Shown one piece after another: positions 1 through 11,721 of a stretch of 18,481 nucleotides of DNA (positions within the stretch are counted from its first letter, which is position 1; every line of letters begins with the position of its first letter). The notes below the pieces were generated by a model, which saw only the letters and a program-made list of their open reading frames with translations, was not told the DNA's origin and ran no database searches. Both the position numbers and the translations under genes were made by a program. The stretch is from Sulfitobacter sp. (GTDB lineage Bacteria > Pseudomonadota > Alphaproteobacteria > Rhodobacterales > Rhodobacteraceae): the NCBI GenBank assembly GCA_024636405.1, contig JAGXHC010000049.1, forward strand, positions 1 to 18,481. Direction: 5' to 3'.

Positions 1-1769
1 ACCTGCAACAGGATATTATAGACATCCGGGTGCGCCTTTTCCATCTCATCGAGCAACAGCACGCAGTGCGGGTGCTGGTCAACGCCGTCGGTCAGCATAC
101 CGCCCTGGTCAAAGCCGACATAGCCCGGAGGCGCGCCGATAAGACGGGAAACCGCGTGTTTCTCCATGTATTCCGACATGTCGAAGCGCAACAGTTCAAC
201 ACCCAGCGTATCGGCGAGTTGTTTTGCCACCTCGGTCTTGCCCACGCCCGTCGGCCCTGCGAACAGGTAGTTGCCAATCGGCTTTTCAGGCTCTCGCAGG
301 CCGGCGCGTGCCAGCTTGATGGCGGATGCCAAAGCATCGATTGCCTTGTCCTGACCAAAGACAACGCGCTTCAGCGAGGCCTCGAGATCTTTCAGGACAA
401 CCACGTCGTCCTTGCTGACGTTTTTCGGCGGGATGCGGGCAATCTTGGCCACAACGGCTTCGACCTCTTTGGTCCCGATGGTCTTGCGACGTTTCGATGC
501 AGCGACCAGATGCTGCGCCGCACCTGCCTCGTCGATGACATCGATGGCGCTGTCCGGCAGTTTGCGATCGTTGATATAGCGGTGCGCAAGTTCAACCGAT
601 GTCCTGATCGCATCGGCAGTGTATTTCACGCCGTGGTGATCCTCAAAGTAGGGTTTCAGGCCCTTGAGTATCTTGGTTGCGTCTTCCACCGAAGGCTCAT
701 TTACGTCGATCTTCTGGAACCGACGCGCCAGCGCGCGGTCTTTTTCGAAATGCTGGCGGAATTCCTTGTAGGTCGTCGAACCCATGGTGCGCAGTTTGCC
801 CCCCTGCAATGCAGGTTTGAGCAGGTTGGACGCATCCATGGCCCCGCCGGACGTGGCACCAGCACCAATCACGGTGTGAATCTCATCAATAAAGAGCACC
901 GCATCCTTGTGCTCTTCAAGTTCTGTCACCACGGCCTTCAGCCGCTCTTCGAAATCGCCGCGATACCGGGTGCCAGCCAGCAACGCACCCATGTCGAGTG
1001 AATAGATGGTGGTATTCGCCAGAACCTCAGGAGTTTCACCACCAACGATTTTGCGTGCCAGTCCTTCGGCGATTGCGGTCTTACCCACGCCGGGATCACC
1101 CACCAACAGCGGGTTGTTCTTGCGCCGACGGCAAAGTACCTGAATGCAACGCTCCACCTCGGATTCGCGACCGATCAGGGGATCAATTTCGCCTTCGCGG
1201 GATTTGGCGTTCAGGTCCACGCAATATTTCGACAGCGCGGATTCTTTGTTGTCGCCTTCGGTCACGCCAAGCGTTTCTTCTTCATGCTCGGGTGCGCCCG
1301 CGACAGGGCGGGCTTCGCCGTAGGCGGGGTCCTTGGCGACGCCGTGCGCGATGAAATTCACCGCGTCATAGCGCGTCATATCCTGCACCTGCAGGAAATA
1401 CGCGGCGTTGCTTTCGCGTTCAGCAAAGATGGCGACCAGCACGTTGGCACCGGTCACTTCGGTTCGACCGGAAGATTGCACGTGGATCGCCGCACGCTGA
1501 ATCACGCGTTGGAACGCGGCGGTTGGCACCGCTTCAGAGCCGTCGACATCGGTAACCAGATTGCTCAGGTCCTCATCCACGAAATCGACAAGCGAATCGC
1601 GCAGTTCGGTAACGTCGACGGAACAGGCTTTCATCACCTGCACGGCATCGGGTTCGTCAATCAGGGCCAGCAGGAGGTGTTCCAGCGTAGCGAATTCATG
1701 ATGGCGGGCATTGGCCAACGCGAGTGCCGCGTGGATTGCCTGCTCTAGTGTAGTCGAGAATGAAGGCAC
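1..1769 (-). CDS. clpA: ATP-dependent Clp protease ATP-binding subunit ClpA (3' end missing)
   Basis: ClpA is the AAA+ unfoldase that feeds substrates to ClpP in the cytoplasm. The window shows 589 codons. The family is usually about 750-780 residues, so roughly the last quarter lies beyond the left edge. The order seen is a Clp N-domain (about residues 1-140, beginning [12 protein letters not shown]), a first AAA+ module with Walker A GDPGVGKT (224-231) and a Walker B-like stretch LFIDEIH near 290, and a second module with Walker A GPTGVGKT (505-512). The start is a GTG at 1769, chosen because AAGGAG lies at 1777-1782, seven bases upstream, and the N-terminus matches the family. No clpS adaptor gene is seen in this window. 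The frame is intact throughout. The family call is secure; ClpA is preferred over ClpB/ClpC because the N-domain reads as ClpA and no long coiled-coil middle domain sits between the modules. Confidence 0.96.
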   Translation of the reverse strand, partial: MPSFSTTLEQAIHAALALANARHHEFATLEHLLLALIDEPDAVQVMKACSVDVTELRDSLVDFVDEDLSNLVTDVDGSEAVPTAAFQRVIQRAAIHVQSSGRTEVTGANVLVAIFAERESNAAYFLQVQDMTRYDAVNFIAHGVAKDPAYGEARPVAGAPEHEEETLGVTEGDNKESALSKYCVDLNAKSREGEIDPLIGRESEVERCIQVLCRRRKNNPLLVGDPGVGKTAIAEGLARKIVGGETPEVLANTTIYSLDMGALLAGTRYRGDFEERLKAVVTELEEHKDAVLFIDEIHTVIGAGATSGGAMDASNLLKPALQGGKLRTMGSTTYKEFRQHFEKDRALARRFQKIDVNEPSVEDATKILKGLKPYFEDHHGVKYTADAIRTSVELAHRYINDRKLPDSAIDVIDEAGAAQHLVAASKRRKTIGTKEVEAVVAKIARIPPKNVSKDDVVVLKDLEASLKRVVFGQDKAIDALASAIKLARAGLREPEKPIGNYLFAGPTGVGKTEVAKQLADTLGVELLRFDMSEYMEKHAVSRLIGAPPGYVGFDQGGMLTDGVDQHPHCVLLLDEMEKAHPDVYNILLQ

Positions 1770-1861
1770 GTGCGTGCTCCTTTTCGATCGGGGTCGGTGA
1801 GGGACTGCGATATGACGGGCCCCCGGTCCAACCATGGCCTCATAGTATTAGAGTTTGGTTG

Positions 1862-1936
1862 ATCATGGCCCGTCTTCAAGCATTTTCTGCGAAATCGCGC
1901 TCACATTTACCGTGAGCGATGATTTCAGGCCATGAT
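1862..1936. repeat. Nested inverted repeats between gloB and clpA
   Basis: ATCATGGCC at 1862-1870 is the exact reverse complement of GGCCATGAT at 1928-1936. Between them lies a 7-bp hairpin, CGCTCAC (1898-1904) and GTGAGCG (1912-1918), with a 7-base loop. They sit just after the gloB stop (minus strand) and upstream of clpA. The inner hairpin could help end gloB transcription, but no run of U follows it directly, so an intrinsic terminator is not well supported. The role is unknown. Confidence 0.4.
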
Positions 1937-1944
1937 TGCGGCGT

Positions 1945-2712
1945 TTAGAAACGGTCTTTGCGCGCGCGGATTTCGGTAAACACCTCAGTGTCGGTGGCGT
2001 TCGGCATCCCCAGAGTGGCGCGGATACCGGGATCGGCAGGGCGCAGGAAGGGATTGGTTTGCATTTCTAGTGACAGTATCGAAGGGACGGTCGGGCGGCC
2101 TGCGGCGCGGGCTTTTTCGATGTCTTCGGACCTTGATATAAGGTCGACATTGTCCGGATCAACCGTCAACGCAAATTTCGCGTTGGCAGCGGTATATTCG
2201 TGGCCGGAACAGATTTGCGTCTCATCCGGCAGCGCCATCAGCTTTTGCAGCGATTCCCACATCTGCGCAGGCGTGCCTTCAAACAGGCGGCCACAGCCAA
2301 GCGCCATCAGGCTGTCTGCGGTAAAAGCGGCATTTGCAGCCGGGACATGGAAGGCGATGTGGCCGACGGTGTGCCCGGATACATCCAGCACATGCGCCTC
2401 TAGCGCGCCCAGCGTTATACTGTCACCTTCTTCTACCTTGCGGTCCAGGGGCGGCAGGCGGTGTTCGTCGGCCTTGCCGCCGATCACGTTGGCATCATGA
2501 ATTTTCAAGACCTCAGCCAAACCCTGCACATGATCCGGGTGGTGGTGGGTCAGCCAGATCTGGCTCAGCGCCCAATCGCGGGCCTTGAGTTCGGCCAGGA
2601 TCGGCGCCGCTTCGGGCACATCGATCAACGCAACTTTGCCGCTCTCGCTGTCGCGCAGCACAAAAGCATAGTTGTCGGACAGGCACGGGATGGTGATGAG
2701 GTCAAAGGGCAT
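1945..2712 (-). CDS. gloB: Hydroxyacylglutathione hydrolase (glyoxalase II)
   Basis: This enzyme hydrolyses S-D-lactoylglutathione to D-lactate and glutathione, the second step of methylglyoxal detoxification in the cytoplasm. The 255-residue protein has the metallo-beta-lactamase fold signature THHHPDH at residues 55-61, further metal-ligand candidates H114, D133 (in TADSLMALGCGRLFEG) and H171 (SGHEYT), and the C-terminal glyoxalase II part with NPFLR and the lysine/arginine-rich end. The length is typical for the family. The ATG at 2712 is preceded by only a weak ribosome-binding site (ACAGG). It is divergent from the methyltransferase-like gene, with 63 bases between them, so their promoters must lie close together. 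The residue before D133 is alanine where the family often has glycine; this should not affect metal binding. Confidence 0.95.
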   Translation of the reverse strand: MPFDLITIPCLSDNYAFVLRDSESGKVALIDVPEAAPILAELKARDWALSQIWLTHHHPDHVQGLAEVLKIHDANVIGGKADEHRLPPLDRKVEEGDSITLGALEAHVLDVSGHTVGHIAFHVPAANAAFTADSLMALGCGRLFEGTPAQMWESLQKLMALPDETQICSGHEYTAANAKFALTVDPDNVDLISRSEDIEKARAAGRPTVPSILSLEMQTNPFLRPADPGIRATLGMPNATDTEVFTEIRARKDRF

Positions 2713-2775
2713 GGCGTATTACCTGTCACTGTTGTTAGGGTAGCCCCAGACTGACACCGGCAGGGACGGGCCGCA

Positions 2776-3528
2776 ATGCATCTTGATGTGCAAGACCTGC
2801 GCAATTTCTATTACCGCAGCGCGCTGGGACGGGCAGCGCAGAAATCCATGCGCCAGCGGATGCTGGAAATGTGGCCCGAGGCAAAGGGGCAAACGGTTGT
2901 CGGATTTGGATTTGCTGCGCCGCTGTTGCGGCCTTATCTGGCCGATGCACGGCGCGTGATCACGCTGATGCCGGGGCCGCAGGGCGTCATGCCGTGGCCC
3001 GCGGGCATGCCCAATACTTCCGTGCTGACCGAAGAAACGCTTTGGCCGCTTGAAACCGGGCGCGTAGACAAGCTGGTGTTGCTGCACGGACTTGAAACCT
3101 CCGACCGGCCCGATGACCTGTTGGAAGAGTGTTGGCGCGTGCTGGGGCCGGGGGGACGTGCGCTGTTCATTGTGCCGAACCGCGCGGGCATGTGGGCGCG
3201 GCGTGACCGCACACCTTTTGGATTTGGCCGGCCCTATTCACCGGGACAACTGGACGCGCAACTGCGCAAGCACCAGTTTCTGCCGGAACGCCACATGGGT
3301 GCGCTCTATCAGTTTCCGTCGCAGCAACGTCTCTGGATGAAATCCGCCGGCTTGTTTGAACGGGTGGGGCGGCATGTGCCTACGATGATGGCGGGCGGTG
3401 CCTTTATGGTTGAGGCAACCAAGCTGGTCTATCCACCCAAGGGCAAGGTCCAGCCGTCACGGGCCCGCAAGGCGATTGGCGTGCTGGAGGGTATAGGGGA
3501 GCCCGCACCGAAGCCTGCAGGCGTCTGA
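2776..3528 (+). CDS. Class I SAM-dependent methyltransferase-like protein, substrate unknown
   Basis: This 250-residue protein resembles methyltransferase-type-11 domain proteins. The later motifs are clear: a strand [15 protein letters not shown] near residues 98-112, then [22 protein letters not shown] around 115-136, the usual post-motif II/III stretch of class I enzymes. Motif I is degenerate: [15 protein letters not shown] (about 40-54) in place of the acidic DxGxGxG pattern, so SAM binding is inferred and not shown. The C-terminal 100 residues are rich in basic residues and proline. The ATG is preceded by AGGGACGGG at 2762-2770, five bases upstream. The gene is divergent from gloB. The substrate cannot be told from the sequence; a link with glutathione or methylglyoxal metabolism is only positional. 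Confidence 0.8.
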   Translation: MHLDVQDLRNFYYRSALGRAAQKSMRQRMLEMWPEAKGQTVVGFGFAAPLLRPYLADARRVITLMPGPQGVMPWPAGMPNTSVLTEETLWPLETGRVDKLVLLHGLETSDRPDDLLEECWRVLGPGGRALFIVPNRAGMWARRDRTPFGFGRPYSPGQLDAQLRKHQFLPERHMGALYQFPSQQRLWMKSAGLFERVGRHVPTMMAGGAFMVEATKLVYPPKGKVQPSRARKAIGVLEGIGEPAPKPAGV

Positions 3529-3584
3529 GCGGCTTACGGCAAGGGTGGCCTTTGACGGCGAAAGATTCGTGCCAAATGGTCGCA

Positions 3585-3608
3585 TTCGGGGCCGGATCCG
3601 AAGTTTTT
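3585..3608 (+). terminator. Possible intrinsic terminator after the methyltransferase-like gene
   Basis: TTCGG (3585-3589) pairs with CCGAA (3598-3602) across an 8-base loop, a G-T pair could extend the stem, and GTTTTT (3603-3608) follows. It is 57 bases after the stop codon at 3528. The short stem makes this only moderately likely. Confidence 0.4.
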
Positions 3609-3816
3609 GACGCAGAATATGTGCCGCAGTGCTCTGTGCACCATATAAACAAAGTGTCTGGTCGTGCGGCCCTGCTCACTATACTGTGTTGCGAGGCGGG
3701 AACCTGTCTGCTACATCCGCCCTGATCTAGACGTCTTGGGTAACTTCAAGCCGCGCCAACACCCCGGTGACGCGATGTATTCGTTTTTCCGGCACTGACG
3801 TAACGAGAGGATGGAC
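3609..3816 (+). promoter_or_regulatory. Leader and probable promoter region of the atp operon
   Basis: This stretch has no convincing gene and must hold the promoter of atpHAGDC. The best -10-like hexamer is TATACT at 3680-3685; no good -35 is seen at 16-18 bases upstream, so the exact promoter is uncertain. If it is right, the untranslated leader is about 125 bases. The ribosome-binding site GAGAGG at 3805-3810 lies at its end and sets the atpH start. Confidence 0.35.
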
Positions 3817-4377
3817 GTGTCCGAACCAGCTTCGATTTCCACCGGCATTGCGCAGCGTTATGCGACCGCCGTGTACGACCTGGCCCGCGAGGCTAAAAAG
3901 GTTCCAGCGATTGAGGGTGACCTTGATGCGCTGAAACGCGCGCTGGATGACAGCGACGATTTCCGCGCCCTGATTCATTCGCCGATTTATACGCGGGATG
4001 AACAGGCTGGCGCGGTTGCCGCTCTGGCCAAAAAGATGGCGCTTTCTGAAATGATGACGAATACGCTGGCCCTGCTGGCGCAGAAACGTCGTCTGTTTGT
4101 GCTGCCGCAGCTTATTGAAACCCTGCGCGCCGTTATTGCCGACGAAAAAGGCGAAATTACCGCGGACGTGACATCGGCCAAGGCGCTGACCAAGACCCAA
4201 TCAGACAAGCTGATGAAGTCGCTCAATGCCTCCACCGGCAAAACCGTCACACTGAATGCGACCGTTGATGAATCCCTCATCGGCGGTCTTGTCGTCAAAG
4301 TGGGCTCCAAGATGATCGATACGTCGATCCGCGCGAAGCTCAATTCCCTCCAGAACGCAATGAAAGAGGTCGGATAA
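3817..4377 (+). CDS. atpH: F1F0 ATP synthase delta subunit
   Basis: The delta subunit sits on top of F1 and joins it to the peripheral stalk (OSCP-type protein). The 186-residue product begins SEPASISTGIAQRYATAVYDLA after the start Met, contains the N-terminal helical bundle, and ends with the family block VDESLIGGLVVKVGSKMIDTSIRAKL. An ATG at 3811 is in frame but directly abuts the ribosome-binding site GAGAGG (3805-3810), leaving no spacer. The GTG at 3817 has a six-base spacer and gives the N-terminus usual for the family, so it is chosen. This is the first gene of the F1 operon. Its TAA stop is followed at once by the atpA ATG, so translation of the two is probably coupled. Confidence 0.95.
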   Translation: MSEPASISTGIAQRYATAVYDLAREAKKVPAIEGDLDALKRALDDSDDFRALIHSPIYTRDEQAGAVAALAKKMALSEMMTNTLALLAQKRRLFVLPQLIETLRAVIADEKGEITADVTSAKALTKTQSDKLMKSLNASTGKTVTLNATVDESLIGGLVVKVGSKMIDTSIRAKLNSLQNAMKEVG

Positions 4378-5916
<1,539 letters not shown>

Positions 5917-5931
5917 GAGGAGGGAGGGCAG

Positions 5932-8257
<2,326 letters not shown>

Positions 8258-8270
8258 GGAGCGAGCGACT

Positions 8271-8708
8271 ATGGCGGACACAATGCAATTCGACCTGGTG
8301 TCACCGGAACGGCAGCTTGCCTCAATGAAGGTGACATCCGTGCAGATACCCGGTGCGGATGGCGACATGACGGTGATGGCACAACATGCCGCCACCATCA
8401 CCACGCTGCGCCCCGGTGTGCTCAAGGTCGATGGGCCGGAGGGCACTGCGGAATATGTCGTGACCGGCGGTTTTGCCGAAATCACCGAAGCCGGCGTTGC
8501 CGTCTTGGCTGAGCGTTCTGTGGCACGAGGCGACATGACGCAGGATGAGATGGACAAGATGATGGAAGACGCTCATGGCATTCACAAGCGTGCCAAGGAC
8601 AATTTCGTGAACGAGCCTGGTCCGGTGGACGATGCGGCCAAGCTGTTGGCGGACATGGTCGCCGTCGGTGACGAAATCGGATTGTCATCCAAGCAACCGA
8701 GTCTATGA
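8271..8708 (+). CDS. atpC: F1F0 ATP synthase epsilon subunit
   Basis: Epsilon binds gamma at the base of the rotor and couples it to the c-ring. The 145-residue product starts [19 protein letters not shown], has the N-terminal beta-sandwich with [15 protein letters not shown] and TLRPGVLKV, and [19 protein letters not shown] in the second half of the sandwich. After residue 95 the sequence ([17 protein letters not shown] and onward) does not closely resemble the two-helix inhibitory arm of the E. coli protein. The ribosome-binding site is GGAGCGA immediately after the atpD stop, 13 bases between the genes. It is the last gene of the operon. Confidence 0.96.
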   Translation: MADTMQFDLVSPERQLASMKVTSVQIPGADGDMTVMAQHAATITTLRPGVLKVDGPEGTAEYVVTGGFAEITEAGVAVLAERSVARGDMTQDEMDKMMEDAHGIHKRAKDNFVNEPGPVDDAAKLLADMVAVGDEIGLSSKQPSL

Positions 8709-8728
8709 TCAAATGCGCAAACTGCACG

Positions 8729-8760
8729 AAGGCCCCGCATCAGTGGGGCCTTTCTGTTCT
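8729..8760 (+). terminator. Intrinsic terminator of the atp operon
   Basis: AAGGCCCC (8729-8736) pairs perfectly with GGGGCCTT (8745-8752) across the 8-base loop GCATCAGT, followed by the T-rich TCTGTTCT. It is 20 bases past the atpC stop. It has the classic shape of a Rho-independent terminator. Confidence 0.9.
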
Positions 8761-8811
8761 CATACAGAGGCGTTTTGCGCAATCATCACTGCAGATGAAT
8801 AGTTTACGGAA

Positions 8812-8817
8812 TATTAT
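8812..8817 (+). promoter_or_regulatory. Possible -10 element of the lectin gene (leaderless start?)
   Basis: TATTAT matches the TATAAT consensus at five of six positions and ends six bases before the ATG at 8824. Transcription from it would begin about at the start codon. The hexamer at the expected -35 position (CTGCAG, 8789-8794) is poor, so this is tentative. Confidence 0.3.
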
Positions 8818-8823
8818 CGCCCG

Positions 8824-9174
8824 ATGAAGAGACTGCGCAATCACACAGTGGGCGTCGACAGCGGAAATCTGGTGCTGTTCTCCGACTACGAAGACGGTGG
8901 CGAGATGTGGACAGGGCGGGGCCAGCGCGAACGCCGTCGCCATATCAATTTCGCTGAGCCATTCAAGAATGAGCCAACCGTGCAGATGTCCTTGTCATTG
9001 TGGGATGTGGACGCCGCGACCGTGATGCGTGCAGATCTCAGCACGGAATCAATAACCTGCAATGGCTTTGACATGGTATTCCGCACCTGGGGAGACACCC
9101 GCGTGGCGCGGGTGCGGATTTCGTGGATGGCAATCGGCGAATTGGCAGAGTGCGATGACTGGGATGTCGTTTAA
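8824..9174 (+). CDS. H-type lectin domain protein
   Basis: This 116-residue protein matches the H-type lectin fold known from discoidin and Helix pomatia agglutinin, which bind sugars such as N-acetylgalactosamine. The diagnostic series is visible in order: INFAEPFKNEPTVQMSLSLW (41-60) followed by D61 and D63, R69, then ITCNGFDMVFRTWGDTR (77-93) and VRISWMAIGE (97-106). The domain fills nearly the whole protein. There is no signal peptide or membrane segment, so it is probably cytoplasmic, and its ligand is unknown. The N-terminus has a basic start and a GEMWTG segment before the lectin strands. The ATG at 8824 has no good ribosome-binding site (CGGAA lies 12 bases away); a GTG at 8848 is the alternative. 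It is convergent with prs, 33 bases apart. The fold call is fairly sure, the biological role is not. Confidence 0.85.
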   Translation: MKRLRNHTVGVDSGNLVLFSDYEDGGEMWTGRGQRERRRHINFAEPFKNEPTVQMSLSLWDVDAATVMRADLSTESITCNGFDMVFRTWGDTRVARVRISWMAIGELAECDDWDVV

Positions 9175-9207
9175 GGCTCTAATCTCAAACGATACCGCCC
9201 GACTGCC

Positions 9208-10227
9208 TTAGTCCGCCGTGTACATTCCGTCATAGATCGGACCCAGCGTTTCTGCTTCGAACAGGGATGAGACGGACGTACCGTTCCAGATGTTCAGGAT
9301 GGCTTGCGCAAAAATTGGGGCCGTGGGTACAACGCGGATGTTTGTAGCCTTGTTGACGGCATCGGTGGGCGCGATCGTGTCGGTCAGGACCAGCGATTTC
9401 ATCACCGAACTTGTCACCCGTTCAACCGCCGGCCCCGACATCACGCCATGCGTGATATACGAATGGACCTCTGACGCACCATTTTCCAGCAACACTTCGG
9501 CCGCTTTGCACAATGTCCCAGCGGTGTCGCAAATGTCGTCAACGATCAGGCAAATCTTGCCTTTCACGTTACCGATAACTGTCATTTCAGCAATTTCTCC
9601 AGCTTTTTCGCGCCGCTTGTCAACGATGGCCAATGGCGCATTCACGCGCTTTGCCAGTTCACGCGCCCGCGCAACACCGCCGACATCCGGCGATACGATC
9701 ATCAGTTCGCCCATCCGGTCCTTGAAGGTGTGTTTGATATCCAACGCAAAAACCGGCGAGGCATAGAGGTTGTCCACGGGGATATCGAAGAAGCCCTGTA
9801 TCTGGGCCGCGTGCAAATCCATCGTAAGCACGCGTTCAATCCCGGTGCCAACCAGCATGTTTGCGACCAGTTTGGCAGTGATGGGCGTGCGCGCCTTTGT
9901 GCGCCGGTCCTGCCGCGCATACCCGAAATAGGGCAATACCGCCGTAACCCGCGCCGCAGAAGACCGCCGCAGCGCATCGGCCATGATCAACAATTCCATC
10001 AGGTTGTCGTTGGCTGGGTTGGATGTCGGCTGGATAATGAACATGTCCTCACCGCGCACGTTTTCAAACACCTCAACGAAAATTTCCCCGTCGTTGAACC
10101 GCTCCACCCGTGCCTCGCATAGGCTGACATTGACCCCCCGATGCAGCGACATGCGCCGCGCGATGGCCTTGGAAAGCGGCATGTTTGCGTTTCCGGAGAT
10201 CAGTTTCGGCTCTGATGTGCGTGACAT
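9208..10227 (-). CDS. prs: Ribose-phosphate pyrophosphokinase (PRPP synthetase)
   Basis: Prs makes 5-phosphoribosyl-1-pyrophosphate from ribose 5-phosphate and ATP, the entry to nucleotide, histidine and tryptophan synthesis. The 339-residue product carries the class I features: [20 protein letters not shown] near the N-terminus, [12 protein letters not shown] (ATP-binding region), [11 protein letters not shown], the catalytic-loop segment KRREKAGE, and the PRPP loop DDICDTAGT at 230-238. It is some 20 residues longer than the E. coli protein. The open frame extends upstream to 10326, but the added 33 residues have no family match, whereas from ATG 10227 the protein quickly enters the conserved EPKLISGN segment. 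The ribosome-binding site here is weak (GGGGACC), so the exact start is less certain than the gene. Confidence 0.96.
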   Translation of the reverse strand: MSRTSEPKLISGNANMPLSKAIARRMSLHRGVNVSLCEARVERFNDGEIFVEVFENVRGEDMFIIQPTSNPANDNLMELLIMADALRRSSAARVTAVLPYFGYARQDRRTKARTPITAKLVANMLVGTGIERVLTMDLHAAQIQGFFDIPVDNLYASPVFALDIKHTFKDRMGELMIVSPDVGGVARARELAKRVNAPLAIVDKRREKAGEIAEMTVIGNVKGKICLIVDDICDTAGTLCKAAEVLLENGASEVHSYITHGVMSGPAVERVTSSVMKSLVLTDTIAPTDAVNKATNIRVVPTAPIFAQAILNIWNGTSVSSLFEAETLGPIYDGMYTAD

Positions 10228-10336
10228 ATGGCTGGGGTCCCCAAGCGTGGCGGTATGTGACAGAATCGTGACGTTGACACCGCTTAACATGGCCTTACCG
10301 TCGGGCAAAGCAGCCGCACCGTCCAAGGAGGTCCAA

Positions 10337-10936
10337 ATGGCCCAGATTGACTATTTTTTCGCAACCCTTTCGCCCTACTGTTATCTTGCCGGCGAACGCC
10401 TGGAAGAAGTGGCGGGGCGCCATGGTGCGCAGATCAACTACAAGCCATTTGACATCATCTCGGCGTTTTCCCGGACCGGGGGAACGCCGCCCAAGGACCG
10501 CCATTCCAGCCGCATCGAATACCGTGCGCAGGCGCTGACGCGCGAGGCAAAGAAGCTGCAGATGCCGTTCAACCTCAAGCCCGCCCATTGGCCCACCAAT
10601 GGTGCGCCGGCCGCTTACGCCTTTATCGCAGCCCAGAATGCAGGCGGTGGCGACTTGGGCGCGCTGGCCCATGCGATCACGCGTTGCGTCTGGGCTGAAG
10701 AAAAGGACATCGCACAGGATGATGTGATCAGGGCCTGCCTGGCCGAGTCGGGTTTTGATCCGGAACTGGCCGACAGCGGACTGTTGCAGGGGGCCGAAAC
10801 CTATGCTGCCAACCTGGAAGAAGCTGTGGAGCGGGGCGTTTTCGGCGCGCCCTTCTATATTGTCGATGGCGATCAGAGGTTCTGGGGGCAGGACCAGTTG
10901 GATGCCCTGGACGCGCATCTAGACGGTCGTTTGTAA
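10337..10936 (+). CDS. 2-hydroxychromene-2-carboxylate isomerase / DsbA-family protein
   Basis: The 199-residue protein belongs to the thioredoxin-fold DsbA-like group that includes HCCA isomerase (a naphthalene-pathway enzyme) and kappa-class glutathione transferases. It has the N-terminal strand and active-site segment [15 protein letters not shown], where a serine (S12) takes the place of the DsbA CXXC cysteine, a helical insertion (about 60-165), and the C-terminal [22 protein letters not shown] block containing the cis-proline-type APF. No naphthalene-degradation genes are nearby, so a glutathione-dependent isomerase or transferase with another substrate is more likely. The ATG at 10337 has an excellent ribosome-binding site, AAGGAGGT at 10325-10332. 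It is divergent from prs and closely followed by a hydrolase gene, probably in one transcript. Confidence 0.9.
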   Translation: MAQIDYFFATLSPYCYLAGERLEEVAGRHGAQINYKPFDIISAFSRTGGTPPKDRHSSRIEYRAQALTREAKKLQMPFNLKPAHWPTNGAPAAYAFIAAQNAGGGDLGALAHAITRCVWAEEKDIAQDDVIRACLAESGFDPELADSGLLQGAETYAANLEEAVERGVFGAPFYIVDGDQRFWGQDQLDALDAHLDGRL

Positions 10937-10938
10937 CC

Positions 10939-11721
10939 TTGCAGACGTTTACCCGCAGCTTTGGTCACGGCCCGCGCAAAGCGCTGGCTATCCATTGTTC
11001 ATTGGCACACTCCGGCGCCTGGCGCGGCGTCGGCGACGCGCTTTGCGATGAACTGACAATTCTGGCTTACGATTTGCCGATGCACGGCAAATCCGGGGAC
11101 TGGGACGGGCAGGGCAACATCCACGACATCGCAACCGACATGGCGCGGGCTTTGTTGACCGAAAAGATGGACCTGATCGGCCATTCGTTCGGGGCCACCG
11201 TGGCACTGCGGCTTGCCATCGAAGTGCCTGAACTGGTGCGCAGCGTGACCATGATCGAACCGGTTTACTTTGCCGCCGTGCTGCAAGATGAACCGGAACG
11301 GGTGGAAACCTATTATGCCGCGACGGCCAAATTCGAGGCCGAGCTTGCGTCAGGTGACCGCATGGCGGCAGCGCGTATGTTCAACCGGGGCTGGGGCGAT
11401 GGCACCAAATGGGAGCTGATCCCGGCCGCGATCCGTGAATATATGGCCGCACGCATACATTTTGTTCCTGCCAGCACGGCATTTCTGGGCGAGGACAGCA
11501 GCGGGTTGTTGCGGCCAGGCATGTTTGCACGGGCGGTGATGCCCGCACTTCTGATCGAAGGCGATCAGTCGCCGGACATGACCTTTGCCATCAACCGTTC
11601 ACTGGAACGGCGCCTGCCCGATGTACGGCGCCGCGTGGTCGAAGGGGCGGGCCACATGGCTCCGATCACCCACCCCAAGGAAGTGGCGGCGCTGATCCGG
11701 GAGCTACTTGATCAGTCCTAG
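10939..11721 (+). CDS. Alpha/beta hydrolase
   Basis: This 260-residue protein is an alpha/beta-hydrolase-fold enzyme; the substrate cannot be told. The nucleophile elbow is GHSFG with S83, the likely acid is D209 in LLIEGDQSPDM, and the likely catalytic histidine is H239 in EGAGHMAPITHP. The oxyanion-hole region is AIHCSLAHSGAW (17-28), with cysteine where many relatives have HGxxG. The first possible start is TTG at 10939, two bases after the stop of the upstream gene, with no evident ribosome-binding site; translation is probably coupled to that gene. No ATG occurs in frame before residue 48, well inside the fold. The 3' end overlaps ltaE on the other strand by 18 bases. Confidence 0.88.
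   Translation: MQTFTRSFGHGPRKALAIHCSLAHSGAWRGVGDALCDELTILAYDLPMHGKSGDWDGQGNIHDIATDMARALLTEKMDLIGHSFGATVALRLAIEVPELVRSVTMIEPVYFAAVLQDEPERVETYYAATAKFEAELASGDRMAAARMFNRGWGDGTKWELIPAAIREYMAARIHFVPASTAFLGEDSSGLLRPGMFARAVMPALLIEGDQSPDMTFAINRSLERRLPDVRRRVVEGAGHMAPITHPKEVAALIRELLDQS

Noticed and set aside
30..1001. Open frame of 323 codons on the plus strand opposite clpA
   Set aside because: The minus-strand ClpA reading has both Walker motifs in the correct order; the opposite frame is a shadow.
9167..9192. TCGTTT/AAACGA hairpin between the lectin gene and prs as a bidirectional terminator
   Set aside because: AT-rich six-base stem with a 14-base loop and no T-run on either side; too weak.
10274..10302. 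TTGACA at 10274-10279 as a -35 for the isomerase gene
   Set aside because: The -35 is perfect, but no acceptable -10 lies 16-18 bases downstream.
10228..10326. N-terminal extension of prs by 33 codons
   Set aside because: The added residues have no similarity to PRPP synthetases, and the region must hold the divergent promoters and the ribosome-binding site of the plus-strand gene.
10337..10936. Evidence for a naphthalene degradation pathway from the HCCA isomerase-like gene
   Set aside because: No dioxygenase, dehydrogenase or other pathway gene is in the window; the name reflects the fold family only.
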